From: Streptomyces sp. Root431
Lineage (GTDB): Bacteria; Actinomycetota; Actinomycetes; Streptomycetales; Streptomycetaceae
Direction: 5' to 3'
Length of the DNA: 64,000 nt
NCBI RefSeq assembly: GCF_001426585.1
Contig: NZ_LMEI01000012.1
Span: 54,962-118,961 of the forward strand
Position numbers and translations under genes: made by a program. Under the pieces are notes generated by a model. It was not told the origin of the DNA. It saw only the letters and a list, made by a program, of their open reading frames with translations, and did no database searches. This document shows positions 26,407 to 34,263 of the stretch, one piece after another. Every line of letters begins with the position of its first letter. Position 1 is the first letter of the stretch.

Positions 26407-27668
26407 CCGTCCGCCCTCTCCATCTCAAGCTCCACTTCGGTTCCCCCGTCCGGCACGGACCGCAGCCTGGCCGAACCGCCGTTGCGCTGCATACGGCCGA
26501 TGATCGATTCCCGTACGCCCATCCGGTCCTCGGGCACCGCGTCCAGGTCGAAACCCGGACCCCGGTCCCGCACCGAGACGAAGACCGTGCGGCCCTCGAC
26601 CTCGGCGAACACCTGCACCGCCCCGCCCTCGCCACCGTACTTGGCGGCGTTCACCATCGCCTCGCGCGCGGCCTGCATCTGTGCCGTCAGTTTCTCGTCC
26701 AGCGGGCAGTCGCCGACGACGACCACCTCCAGCGGGACCCCGTGCTTGTCCTCGACCTCGGCCGCGGCCTTCTTGACCGCCTCCGCGAGCGTCGAGGGCT
26801 CCTCCTCGTCCCTGCCGGTGCCCTCGGGCTTGTACAGCCAGTTCCGCAGCTCCCGCTCCTGCGCGCGGGCGAGCCTGCGCACCTCCCCCGCGTCGTCGGC
26901 GTTGCGCTGGATCAGCGTGAGGGTGTGGAGCACCGAGTCGTGGACGTGGGCCGCGACCTCGGCGCGCTCCTGCGCGCGGATGCGCATGGTCCGCTCCTCC
27001 GTGAGGTCCTGCGACATCCGGACCAGCCAGGGTCCGGCGAGCAGGGCTATCCCGGTGAGGACCGCGACGGAGGCGGTGAGGGCCGTCCCGAGCTGGGCGA
27101 CGGAGCCGCGGACCACCAGGAAGACCGCGAGGCCCGTGCCGACGAGCGCGACACCGACGAGTCCGCGGACCAGTTGGAGAGTGCGTCTGCGCCGTCCGAC
27201 ATCGGTCCAGCTGGCCCGGCGGGCGTTGTCCGCCTGGCGCCAGACGAGGATGACGCCGCCGCAGATGAGGAGGACGGGCCAGACGTACCGTCCGAACTCG
27301 TTGTCGACGTTGATGTTCCCGACGAGGATCGCGCCGCCGACCGTCAGCGCGATCAGCGCGAAGACCTGTCCGCGGTCGGGCTTGCGCAGCCGGCGGCGGC
27401 CGTCCGGCGTGGTCTCGAAGACGGGGCGGGGAGCGGCCCGGCCGCCCACGCCGAGCGGGACGACGATCCAGAAGACCGCGTAGAGCAGGGCGCCGAGCCC
27501 GTCCGTGAGGACGAGCACCGCGAACAGCGCGCGCACCCAGACGACCGGAAGCCCGAGGTGGCCCGCGAGGCCGCGTGCGACACCGCCGAGCCACCGCCCG
27601 TCGGCGCTCCGGTAGAGCCTGCGCACGGGTGGTTCGTCGGTCTCGGTGACACGAGCGGCTGCGGACAT
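26403..27668 (-). CDS. PspC-domain sensor histidine kinase (HisKA_3 type)
   Basis: This 421-residue membrane kinase starts with a PspC domain (residues about 16-75: RLYRSADGRWLGGVARGLAGHLGL and the following helix). Three or four further membrane helices run to about 215, followed by a HisKA_3 dimerisation segment with phosphoacceptor H243 (AAHVHDSVLHTL) and an HATPase domain with MVNAAKYGG and DRGPGFD. The PspC domain suggests sensing of envelope stress. The ATG at 27668 is the start of the recognised PspC sequence. It is the first gene of a coupled kinase-regulator operon, divergent from another PspC-domain gene. Confidence 0.95.
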   Translation of the reverse strand: MSAAARVTETDEPPVRRLYRSADGRWLGGVARGLAGHLGLPVVWVRALFAVLVLTDGLGALLYAVFWIVVPLGVGGRAAPRPVFETTPDGRRRLRKPDRGQVFALIALTVGGAILVGNINVDNEFGRYVWPVLLICGGVILVWRQADNARRASWTDVGRRRRTLQLVRGLVGVALVGTGLAVFLVVRGSVAQLGTALTASVAVLTGIALLAGPWLVRMSQDLTEERTMRIRAQERAEVAAHVHDSVLHTLTLIQRNADDAGEVRRLARAQERELRNWLYKPEGTGRDEEEPSTLAEAVKKAAAEVEDKHGVPLEVVVVGDCPLDEKLTAQMQAAREAMVNAAKYGGEGGAVQVFAEVEGRTVFVSVRDRGPGFDLDAVPEDRMGVRESIIGRMQRNGGSARLRSVPDGGTEVELEMERADG

Positions 27669-27703
27669 GCACCGATCGTCACACGTTCGGCCCGCCCCGG
27701 ACA

Positions 27704-27779
27704 TCAGGGTCCGCCCTGAGATCGTCCCTGGTAACGCCTCGGGGGCGAGACCCCTTCGAATATCAGGGTCGGGCCAGGG
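27704..27779. promoter_or_regulatory. Repeated TCAGGG sites between divergent PspC genes
   Basis: An inverted repeat TCAGGG-N4-CCCTGA lies at 27704-27719. A second TCAGGGTC lies at 27763, followed directly by another AGGGTC half-site. These are the likely operator of the adjacent two-component system, shared by both transcription directions. Confidence 0.5.
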
Positions 27780-27824
27780 TCGATCCCGGTGCCGCGGCGG
27801 GTCACGGGCCGTCACCATGGACGC

Positions 27825-29165
27825 ATGACGAGTTCGAAGCCTTCGACCCACGAGGCCCCGCCGCCGGCGGAGGCCGATGCCTCGCTGCCTCTGCAGCGCT
27901 CGCGGAGCGGCAAGGTCGTGGGCGGGGTCTGCGCCGGTCTCGGCCGGCACTTCGACCTGGACCCGGTGATCTTCCGGATCACGGTCGGCGTGCTGTCCGT
28001 GACGGGCGGCGTCGGCCTGATCTTCTACGGCTTCGCGTGGCTGCTCCTCCCGCTCGCGGGCGAGGACGAGAACGAGGGCCGCAGACTGCTGACCGGCCGG
28101 GTCTCCGGAGCCTCGCTCACGGCCGTGTTGATGGCGCTGATCGGCTGCGGGATCCTCCTGTCGATGCTGCGCAGCGGGTCGATGCTGGGCTTCACGATGC
28201 TGCTGTCGCTCGCGGTGTGCGGTGCGGCGGTCTGGTCGCGGCGCCGGGCGGCCGTCGGGGAGGCGGAGAGCCGGATCGAGGCGGCGGCCTCCCACATGGT
28301 CGCCGAGGCTCCTCCCGAGACCAAGGCCCCGCCGCGCTTCGCGCACCAGTCCTGGTGGAAGGACCCGATCGTCAAGGACGGGTCGACGGGCCCGGTGGCC
28401 CTCGGCTACCTCTGGGGGCCGCACGGCCTCATCGACGAGGACGGCAAGGTCGACGGCAAGGTGCCGAAGCCGGGAAGCCAGTGGTCGCCGGGTCCCTCCC
28501 GCACCGACCGGCCGAAGCCGTCCGTCCGCCGGAGTCCGCTCTCCATCGCGGGGATCGTCCATCTGCTCGCGCTGCTCGCGGCCGTCGCCGGCACGGCGCT
28601 CACCTGGGAGTCCGAGCCGCTGGGCCGGAGTCTGCAGACGGGTCTGGTGGCCGCCCTCGCGGTCTTCGGCCTGGGCCTGGTCGTCAGCAGCTTCCTCGGC
28701 CGCACCGGCTTCGGGACGGTCGTCCACACCGTGATCACGGCCTGCCTGCTCGCCGGGGCGGTCGCCCTGCCCGACCGGATCACCACGGACTGGGTCCGCG
28801 AGACGTGGAAGCCGGCCACGGTCGCCGCGGTGCAGCCCCGCTACGAGCTGGGCACCGGCGCCGGTCTGCTCGACCTGTCGGCGCTCCCGGTCCCCGCGGG
28901 CACGACCGTCACCACCCAGGCCGAGGTGGGCGCCGGGCAGCTCAAGGTGATCGTCCCGAAGGACGTGGTCGTGAAGCTCCACGCCGAGGTGGGCCTCGGC
29001 GACGTGCAGCTTCCCGGACAGCCCGCGGACGACATCGACATCGCCCCGGACCGCGTCGAGACCCGCACGATCGCCCCGCCGGCCGGGACCGTCCCGGCAG
29101 GCACGCTGGACCTCTCGCTCGAGGTCGGAATCGGACAGGTGGAGGTCACCCGTGCTGCTTCATGA
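27825..29165 (+). CDS. PspC-domain membrane protein with C-terminal beta (LiaF-like) domain
   Basis: This 446-residue protein has a PspC domain at about residues 25-90 (LQRSRSGKVVGGVCAGLGRHFDLDPVIFR) and more membrane helices near 95-145 and 250-320. A C-terminal soluble domain at 345-440 has repeating beta-strands (TTQAEVGAGQLKVIVPKDVVVKLHAEVGLGDVQL), like the membrane-stress sensor LiaF/DUF2154. Such proteins commonly act with neighbouring PspC kinases in envelope-stress circuits. The ATG at 27825 begins a normal polar N-terminus. The 3' end overlaps the next small gene by 14 bases. Confidence 0.92.
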   Translation: MTSSKPSTHEAPPPAEADASLPLQRSRSGKVVGGVCAGLGRHFDLDPVIFRITVGVLSVTGGVGLIFYGFAWLLLPLAGEDENEGRRLLTGRVSGASLTAVLMALIGCGILLSMLRSGSMLGFTMLLSLAVCGAAVWSRRRAAVGEAESRIEAAASHMVAEAPPETKAPPRFAHQSWWKDPIVKDGSTGPVALGYLWGPHGLIDEDGKVDGKVPKPGSQWSPGPSRTDRPKPSVRRSPLSIAGIVHLLALLAAVAGTALTWESEPLGRSLQTGLVAALAVFGLGLVVSSFLGRTGFGTVVHTVITACLLAGAVALPDRITTDWVRETWKPATVAAVQPRYELGTGAGLLDLSALPVPAGTTVTTQAEVGAGQLKVIVPKDVVVKLHAEVGLGDVQLPGQPADDIDIAPDRVETRTIAPPAGTVPAGTLDLSLEVGIGQVEVTRAAS

Positions 29166-29415
29166 GTTCCGCCCCGGCCGGCTGCTCGTCGGCCTCACCG
29201 CCCTCGCCCTCGCCGCCCTCTACGCGGGCGACGCCGCCGGGGCCTGGACGACCCCCTGGTACACGGTGATCCCGGTGCTCTGCGGCGGCCTGGGCGCGGC
29301 CGCCCTCACGACCTGGGTCGCCTATCGCGTGCGGCGCCGTCGATCGGCGAGGAGCCTGTCCACCGACAGCACGGACGCCCCGGCCAGCAGCAGCGGGAGC
29401 CAGGCCATCAGATAG
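29152..29415 (+). CDS. Small two-helix membrane protein
   Basis: This 87-residue protein has two hydrophobic helices (residues about 11-28 and 36-56), a basic RVRRRRSAR segment, and a Ser/Thr-rich tail. The GTG start lies inside the end of the PspC gene (14-base overlap), so translation is probably coupled. The last 94 bases overlap the 3' end of the convergent doxX-like gene on the other strand, which is unusual. The tail after residue 60 may therefore be an accidental read-through of the doxX complement, while the membrane part looks genuine. Confidence 0.65.
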   Translation: MLLHEFRPGRLLVGLTALALAALYAGDAAGAWTTPWYTVIPVLCGGLGAAALTTWVAYRVRRRRSARSLSTDSTDAPASSSGSQAIR

Positions 29416-29921
29416 GCGAGGTCGTTGCCCAGGTAGTACGGGTTCACCTGCCAGCTCACGGTCAGCCACAGGCTCAGGGAGATCAGCGCGCCGCCGAGCG
29501 CCGCCACGCGGGCGTAGAGGCCGAGCAGGGTCCCGATCCCGACGGCGAGCTCTCCGAAGGCGATGGCGTACCCGAAGCCGCTGGGGTTCTTGAGGGCGAG
29601 GTCGACGAGGCCGGGGATCGCCGAGCTGTCCCGCACGGCGCGCATCGTCTCGCCGATGGAGCCGCTGCCGTCGGCGGCGAAGAAGGCGGAGTCGGTGAGC
29701 TTGTCGAACGCGGCGTAGACGAACGTGACGCCGAGGAAGAGCCGCAGCGGAACGAGGGCGTAGCGGGAGGCGACGGCCTTCCACTGGGCGAAGGTGGCCT
29801 CCCACCGGGCGAGGCGAGCCTTCCGCTCCGCACGGCGGTCGGGTCCGTCGGACCCGCCGGCGCCGCCGGAGGCGCCCGGGTCGCCGCTCGTGCCGTTCGT
29901 CCGGTCCGCTTGTCCCGCCAT
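29322..29921 (-). CDS. DoxX-family membrane protein
   Basis: This 199-residue protein has a Gly/Ser/Asp-rich N-terminus (residues 1-35), followed by the DoxX signature around residues 55-80 (LVPLRLFLGVTFVYAAFDKLTD) and four membrane helices. DoxX proteins are associated with redox or thiol stress and with quinone-linked or sulfur metabolism; the exact role here is unknown. The ATG at 29921 is preceded by AGGTGA. It converges with, and overlaps, the small PspC-linked membrane gene by 94 bases at the 3' ends. Confidence 0.9.
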   Translation of the reverse strand: MAGQADRTNGTSGDPGASGGAGGSDGPDRRAERKARLARWEATFAQWKAVASRYALVPLRLFLGVTFVYAAFDKLTDSAFFAADGSGSIGETMRAVRDSSAIPGLVDLALKNPSGFGYAIAFGELAVGIGTLLGLYARVAALGGALISLSLWLTVSWQVNPYYLGNDLAYLMAWLPLLLAGASVLSVDRLLADRRRRTR

Positions 29922-30012
29922 CGTCGGTCACCTCTCCATGCCCCGTACGACTGTTCGCGGAACGATTCTCCTCGGACCTCGGCCCCAGGGACACGTGGAG
30001 GGGGCCGGACGC

Positions 30013-31254
30013 TCAGTCGACGACGTCGATCGTGACCCGATTGGTCTCGACGCCCGCCGCCGTCACGACCGAGACCTCCACCCGGCCCGGCTCCACGTCC
30101 GCCGGGAGGGGGACGGTGAGGGCCGCGTCCGTCGGGTTCGCGAAGCCGCCGGGGACCGGGACCAGGGGGACGTGGGCGTGGACGGTGCCGATCCGCACGA
30201 CCAGCCGGGTCAGCGGATCGGGGGCGGCGGCGCCCGGCGGGACGAACCCGCAGCCGCGGATCTCGATGTCGTCGCCGGTACGGATCGGGGCGTCGAGGTC
30301 GCCCGCCTCCCGGGAGCGGACCACGGAGTGGATCGTGGGACGGACGCCCTCGGTGCACTTCGCGGCGAGGTGCCAGGCCGCCGAGACGGCGAGGAGCAGG
30401 ACGAGCGACCACGGCACCTCGGGGAGCCGGCCGGGGTCGCCGGCGAGGCCGACGGCCGTCAGGGCCAGGACGGCGCAGGAGACGAGGACGTACTGGACGT
30501 CGGCGAGGCTGGCCCGGCCGCCGTCGTCGCAGAGCAGGTCGGCGGCGCGCGGGCGGTCGGCGCGGACCTTCTGGAGGCGGCAGGCCGCGATCCGGACGGA
30601 GACGACGAGGCGGGCGGCGACGGTGACCGCCGAGACGAGGGCGAAGACGGTGAGCAGGCCGGCGCCCCGGGAGAGCCCGAAGGCCGCCGGGCCGGGCGAC
30701 CGGAAGGCCAGGAAGAGGAGGGTGAAGCCGAGGAGGAGGAGCCAGGCGCCGGCGACGGCCCGGGTGGTGGAGAGCCGGTTGTCCTCGCCGATCAGCGGGG
30801 CGAGGAGACCGCCGCGCGCCCGGTGCGCGTGCGCGGCGGCGCTGAGCAGGACGGCGAGGACGAGGGCGGTGCACAGCCCGGCCGTGCGGGCACCGGTCCA
30901 GCCGGTGCCGATCGCGGTGAGGGCCTGGCCGAGCAGGAGGGCGAGGACGGCGCCCCAGACGGCGCCGATGCCCCCGCTGCGTACCCGGTCGAGCCAGGCC
31001 ACGCCGGCCTCACGGCCCCGCATGGCCACGGCGCGGGCGGACTGCGCCAGTTCGTCGGAGACCCACTGGCGGGCGGCGACGGGCGAGTGGGCGACGGCCG
31101 CGGGGACGCCGTGCCCGGCGGCCAGCTCGTCCCGCCGGGCGAGGAAGGCGGCGACCGCGCGCCGGTGGCCGGCCTTCCCGCAGTGGGCGCAGCCGGCGCA
31201 GGCCGTCGCGTGTTCGCCGTACTGTCTCGCCTCTTGAACCGCCACGGTGCTCAC
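30013..31254 (-). CDS. Multi-pass membrane protein with Cys motif and IPT/TIG-like C-terminus
   Basis: This 413-residue protein starts with a possible metal- or redox-active motif, CAGCAHC (residues about 19-25), in a His-rich stretch. It then has about six membrane helices between residues 95 and 300. The last 85 residues (IRTGDDIEIRGCGFVPPGAAAPDPL ... GGFANPTDAALTVPLP) look like an IPT/TIG immunoglobulin-like domain, probably extracytoplasmic. The GTG at 31254 has GGGAAG five bases upstream. I do not recognise the family; the combination of an N-terminal Cys cluster and an IPT-like end is unusual. Confidence 0.82.
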   Translation of the reverse strand: MSTVAVQEARQYGEHATACAGCAHCGKAGHRRAVAAFLARRDELAAGHGVPAAVAHSPVAARQWVSDELAQSARAVAMRGREAGVAWLDRVRSGGIGAVWGAVLALLLGQALTAIGTGWTGARTAGLCTALVLAVLLSAAAHAHRARGGLLAPLIGEDNRLSTTRAVAGAWLLLLGFTLLFLAFRSPGPAAFGLSRGAGLLTVFALVSAVTVAARLVVSVRIAACRLQKVRADRPRAADLLCDDGGRASLADVQYVLVSCAVLALTAVGLAGDPGRLPEVPWSLVLLLAVSAAWHLAAKCTEGVRPTIHSVVRSREAGDLDAPIRTGDDIEIRGCGFVPPGAAAPDPLTRLVVRIGTVHAHVPLVPVPGGFANPTDAALTVPLPADVEPGRVEVSVVTAAGVETNRVTIDVVD

Positions 31255-31442
31255 TTCCCGAGCTCACTTCACGACCCGTTCCGATGCTTTCCGGTGCGCT
31301 CCGATGCGTGCCGAACGGTCAACCAGCCGTTGATTCACCGGAATTGTGTCGCACCGGCGGCTCCCGGAGCTGCCGTGTGCGCCCCGCCGGAGAGTGATTG
31401 CCGCGCCATCGCATTGACGTACAGAAGGGTGAAGCGATGGTG

Positions 31443-32231
31443 TTACGACAGGAGTTCGGGCTCCGCTCGGCTGATCCTGCGCCACAGCGGCTGGTAGTTG
31501 ATCCAGCCGACGAGGTCGCTGCCCAGTTGCTCGCGGGTGGTGACCGCGTCCCGGTGGTCGATCGGCACCGGCTTCCCGGCTGCCCGCGCGGCCAGTTGGA
31601 CCTGGGCGCAGCGTTCCATGGCGATGAACCACCAGGCCGCCGCGTCGACGGAGGTGCCGACGGTGAGCAGCCCGTGGTTGCGCAGCACGATCGCCTTGAA
31701 CGTGCCGAGGGCGAGGGCGATCCGGCGGCCCTCCTCGGCGTCGACGGTGACGCCGGTGTACGCGTCGTAGAGGGCGTGGTCCTGGTAGAAGGCGCACGCC
31801 TCCTGGGTGAGCGGGTCGAGGAGTTCGCCGAGGGCGGCGAGCGCCCGCCCGTGGAGGGAGTGGGTGTGGGCGACGGCGACGACGTCGGGCCGGGCCCGGT
31901 GGACCTGGGCGTGGACGGTGAAGGCCGCCTGGTTCACGTGCTGGCCGCCCCGGACGACCTGCCCGTCGCCGTTGACGAGGACGAGGTCGCTCGCGGTGAG
32001 GTCCTCGAAGGGCGCCCCGAAGGGGTTCACCCAGTAGCAGTCGGGGAACTCCGGGTCGCGGGCGCTGATGTGGCCCGAGACGCCCTCTTCGTATCCGAGC
32101 CGTCCGAAGAGCCGGAGCGCGCCCGCGAGCCGCTGTCTGCGGTGGGTGCGTTCCTCTTCGGCCGTCGCGTGGACGGGCGGCATGGCAAAGTGGAGCCGGT
32201 CGACGGGGACGGGCACGGGTATCACGCTCAT
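31443..32231 (-). CDS. Class II aldolase/adducin family protein
   Basis: This 262-residue protein has the class II aldolase/adducin fold. The metal-binding histidines are seen in VAHTHSLHGRAL and again in LRNHGLLTVG, with a GHISARDPE loop near residue 53. Family members include fuculose-phosphate aldolase and many decarboxylases or lyases of unknown substrate. The N-terminal 25 residues are an extension before the fold. It lies 111 bases downstream of guaA with no obvious terminator between them, so read-through is possible. No sugar kinase or isomerase lies nearby to suggest a substrate. Confidence 0.9.
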   Translation of the reverse strand: MSVIPVPVPVDRLHFAMPPVHATAEEERTHRRQRLAGALRLFGRLGYEEGVSGHISARDPEFPDCYWVNPFGAPFEDLTASDLVLVNGDGQVVRGGQHVNQAAFTVHAQVHRARPDVVAVAHTHSLHGRALAALGELLDPLTQEACAFYQDHALYDAYTGVTVDAEEGRRIALALGTFKAIVLRNHGLLTVGTSVDAAAWWFIAMERCAQVQLAARAAGKPVPIDHRDAVTTREQLGSDLVGWINYQPLWRRISRAEPELLS

Positions 32232-32342
32232 GCGCCGGAAGGTAACGCCCGGCCGGGCAAGTCACCAGAGTCCGGACGTGAACACGCCGAAGCCGCCGCC
32301 CCGGAGCACCGGGACGACGGCTTCAGGCACCTGCGGGAGCGA

Positions 32343-33935
32343 CTACTCCCACTCGATGGTGCCCGGGGGCTTGCTCGTGATGTCGAGGACGACGCGGTTC
32401 ACGTCGGCGACCTCGTTGGTGATGCGGGTCGAGATCTTCGCCAGCACGTCGTACGGCAGGCGCGACCAGTCGGCCGTCATCGCGTCCTCGGAGGAGACGG
32501 GGCGCAGCACGATCGGGTGACCGTAGGTGCGGCCGTCGCCCTGGACGCCCACCGAGCGGACGTCGGCGAGCAGGACGACCGGGCACTGCCAGATCTCGCG
32601 GTCGAGACCGGCCGCGGTGAGCTCCTCGCGGGCGATGGCGTCGGCCTCGCGCAGCAGGTCCAGGCGCTCCTTGGTGACCTCGCCGACGATGCGGATGCCG
32701 AGGCCGGGGCCGGGGAAGGGCTGGCGCTGGACGATCTCGTCGGGCAGGCCGAGCTCCTGGCCGACCATCCGGACCTCGTCCTTGAAGAGCTGGCGCAGCG
32801 GCTCGACGAGCTGGAACTCGATGTCGTCGGGGAGTCCGCCGACGTTGTGGTGGGACTTGATGTTGGCGGTGCCGGTGCCGCCGCCGGACTCGACGATGTC
32901 CGGGTAGAGCGTGCCCTGGACGAGGAACGCGACCTCGGGGCCCTCCTCCTGGAGGATCTCCAGCTGCGCCTGCTCGAAGACCCGGATGAACTCGCGGCCG
33001 ATGATCTTCCGCTTGGTCTCCGGGTCGGAGACGCCGGCGAGCGCGTCGAGGAAGCGCTCCTGCGCGTCGACGACCTTCAGGTTGGCGCCGGTGGCGGCGA
33101 CGAAGTCCTTCTCGACCTGCTCGGTCTCGCCCTTGCGCATCAGACCGTGGTCGACGTAGACGCAGGTGAGCTGCGAGCCGATGGCCTTCTGCACGAGCGC
33201 GGCGGCCACGGCGGAGTCGACGCCGCCGGAGAGACCGCAGATGGCGCGCTTGTCGCCGACCTGGGCGCGGATGGCCGCGACCTGCTCCTCGATCACGTTG
33301 CCCGTGGTCCAGCTGGGCTCGATGCCGGCGCCGCGGTAGAGGAAGTGCTCCAGGATCTGCTGGCCGTGCGTGGAGTGCAGCACCTCGGGGTGGTACTGGA
33401 CGCCGTAGAGCTTCTTCTCGTCGTTCTCGAAGGCGGCGACCGGCACGACGTCGGTGGACGCGGTGACGGAGAAGCCCTCGGGGGCGGCGGAGCAGGCGTC
33501 GCCGTGCGACATCCACACGGACTGCTCGACCGGGGTGCCCTCGAAGAGGGTCGAACCGGCCTTGGAGACGTGCAGCTCCGTACGGCCGTACTCACGGGCT
33601 CCGGTGTTGTCGACGGTGCCACCGAGGGTCGTCGCCATCAGCTGGAAGCCGTAGCACATGCCGAAGACGGGGACGCCCGCCTCGAAGATCGCACGGTCGA
33701 GGCGGGGGGCGCCTTCCGCGTACACGGAGGACGGGCCGCCGGAGAGGATGATCGCCTTCGGGTTCTTGGCCAGCATCTCGGCCACCGGCATGGTGGACGG
33801 GACGATCTCGCTGTAGACCCGGGCCTCACGGACGCGGCGGGCGATGAGCTGGGCGTACTGGGCGCCGAAGTCGACAACGAGGACTACGTCCGGGTTGGAG
33901 ACGTCGGGCGCGGCAGCGGGGGTCGCTGATGACAC
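32343..33935 (-). CDS. guaA: GMP synthase (glutamine-hydrolysing)
   Basis: This 530-residue enzyme converts XMP to GMP using ATP and glutamine. The N-terminal class I amidotransferase domain has nucleophile C94 in FGMCYGFQ. The ATP pyrophosphatase domain has the PP-loop SGGVDSAVAA near residue 245, and the C-terminal dimerisation domain ends DITSKPPGTIEWE. The GTG at 33935 follows GGAAGG. It completes the guanine branch with guaB elsewhere in this window. The 5' region contains a long palindrome and a hairpin, suggesting regulated expression. Confidence 0.97.
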   Translation of the reverse strand: MSSATPAAAPDVSNPDVVLVVDFGAQYAQLIARRVREARVYSEIVPSTMPVAEMLAKNPKAIILSGGPSSVYAEGAPRLDRAIFEAGVPVFGMCYGFQLMATTLGGTVDNTGAREYGRTELHVSKAGSTLFEGTPVEQSVWMSHGDACSAAPEGFSVTASTDVVPVAAFENDEKKLYGVQYHPEVLHSTHGQQILEHFLYRGAGIEPSWTTGNVIEEQVAAIRAQVGDKRAICGLSGGVDSAVAAALVQKAIGSQLTCVYVDHGLMRKGETEQVEKDFVAATGANLKVVDAQERFLDALAGVSDPETKRKIIGREFIRVFEQAQLEILQEEGPEVAFLVQGTLYPDIVESGGGTGTANIKSHHNVGGLPDDIEFQLVEPLRQLFKDEVRMVGQELGLPDEIVQRQPFPGPGLGIRIVGEVTKERLDLLREADAIAREELTAAGLDREIWQCPVVLLADVRSVGVQGDGRTYGHPIVLRPVSSEDAMTADWSRLPYDVLAKISTRITNEVADVNRVVLDITSKPPGTIEWE

Positions 33936-33965
33936 TACGGCGGCCTTCCGGCGGTAGGAGGGGGT

Positions 33966-33978
33966 CCCCCGAAGGGGG
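33966..33978 (-). promoter_or_regulatory. Hairpin in the guaA leader
   Basis: On the minus strand, CCCCC-TTC-GGGGG forms a short GC hairpin between the predicted start of transcription and the guaA GTG. It could affect elongation or translation. No riboswitch fold is recognised. Confidence 0.4.
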
Positions 33979-33991
33979 GTGCTATTTGTCG

Positions 33992-34012
33992 ATTCTACCG
34001 GCGCGCCGGTAG
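33992..34012 (-). promoter_or_regulatory. 18-base perfect palindrome overlapping the predicted guaA -10
   Basis: CTACCGGCGCGCCGGTAG (33995-34012) is a perfect palindrome. On the minus strand its last three bases are the first three of TAGAAT (33997-33992), a good -10. The palindrome would fill the spacer upstream of the -10, the position used by activators of the MerR type or by repressors. It is nested inside a wider GTGCTA / TAGCAC pair (33979 and 34015). Confidence 0.55.
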
Positions 34013-34041
34013 CACTTTTCGTCTCACCATCCGAACCCGGG

Positions 34042-34072
34042 TTGGCCCGGGGTCCGCGGCGGGGTCCATACT
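34042..34072 (+). promoter_or_regulatory. Predicted promoter of the aromatic leader and chorismate mutase
   Basis: TTGGCC (34042-34047) and CATACT (34067-34072) are 19 bases apart. The expected transcription start coincides with the leader-peptide ATG at 34079, which would make the leader mRNA leaderless, as is common in Streptomyces. Confidence 0.35.
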
Positions 34073-34078
34073 GTCGCC

Positions 34079-34150
34079 ATGCGCAAGCTCTCGACCTTCG
34101 TCTTTACCTATGGCACCGGCCCGTCCGGCTGCCATGGTCGTGCTGCTTGA
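34079..34150 (+). CDS. Candidate aromatic leader peptide (attenuator)
   Basis: A 23-codon open frame, MRKLSTFVFTYGTG followed by PSGCHGRAA, ends at TGA 34148-34150. It holds two Phe and one Tyr within five residues (F-V-F-T-Y) and is followed 24 bases later by a strong terminator hairpin, then by the chorismate mutase gene. This is the arrangement of a ribosome-mediated attenuator: starvation for Phe or Tyr would stall translation and favour read-through into the gene that makes their precursor. The coding assignment is an inference from context; the frame is too short for statistics. Confidence 0.55.
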   Translation: MRKLSTFVFTYGTGPSGCHGRAA

Positions 34151-34174
34151 GCAACTGACAAGCGACTTCCCAGG

Positions 34175-34201
34175 CGCCCCGGGCCGACAAGGCCCGGGGC
34201 G
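34175..34201 (+). terminator. Attenuator-type terminator
   Basis: A perfect 11-base stem (CGCCCCGGGCC) with a GACAA loop is followed by TTCTGTCGTTT. It lies between the leader peptide and the chorismate mutase gene on the same strand, so it must be bypassed for the gene to be expressed. Confidence 0.75.
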
Positions 34202-34263
34202 TTCTGTCGTTTCCGGGCCGTGTCGCCCCGGGGCTCCGCACCCGACACCCCATGGAGCCCCGC

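Noticed and set aside
34252..34263. Upstream ATG as start of chorismate mutase
   Set aside because: It would add MEPR and put the start inside the GGAG ribosome-binding sequence. The ATG at 34264 has that site at a normal distance.
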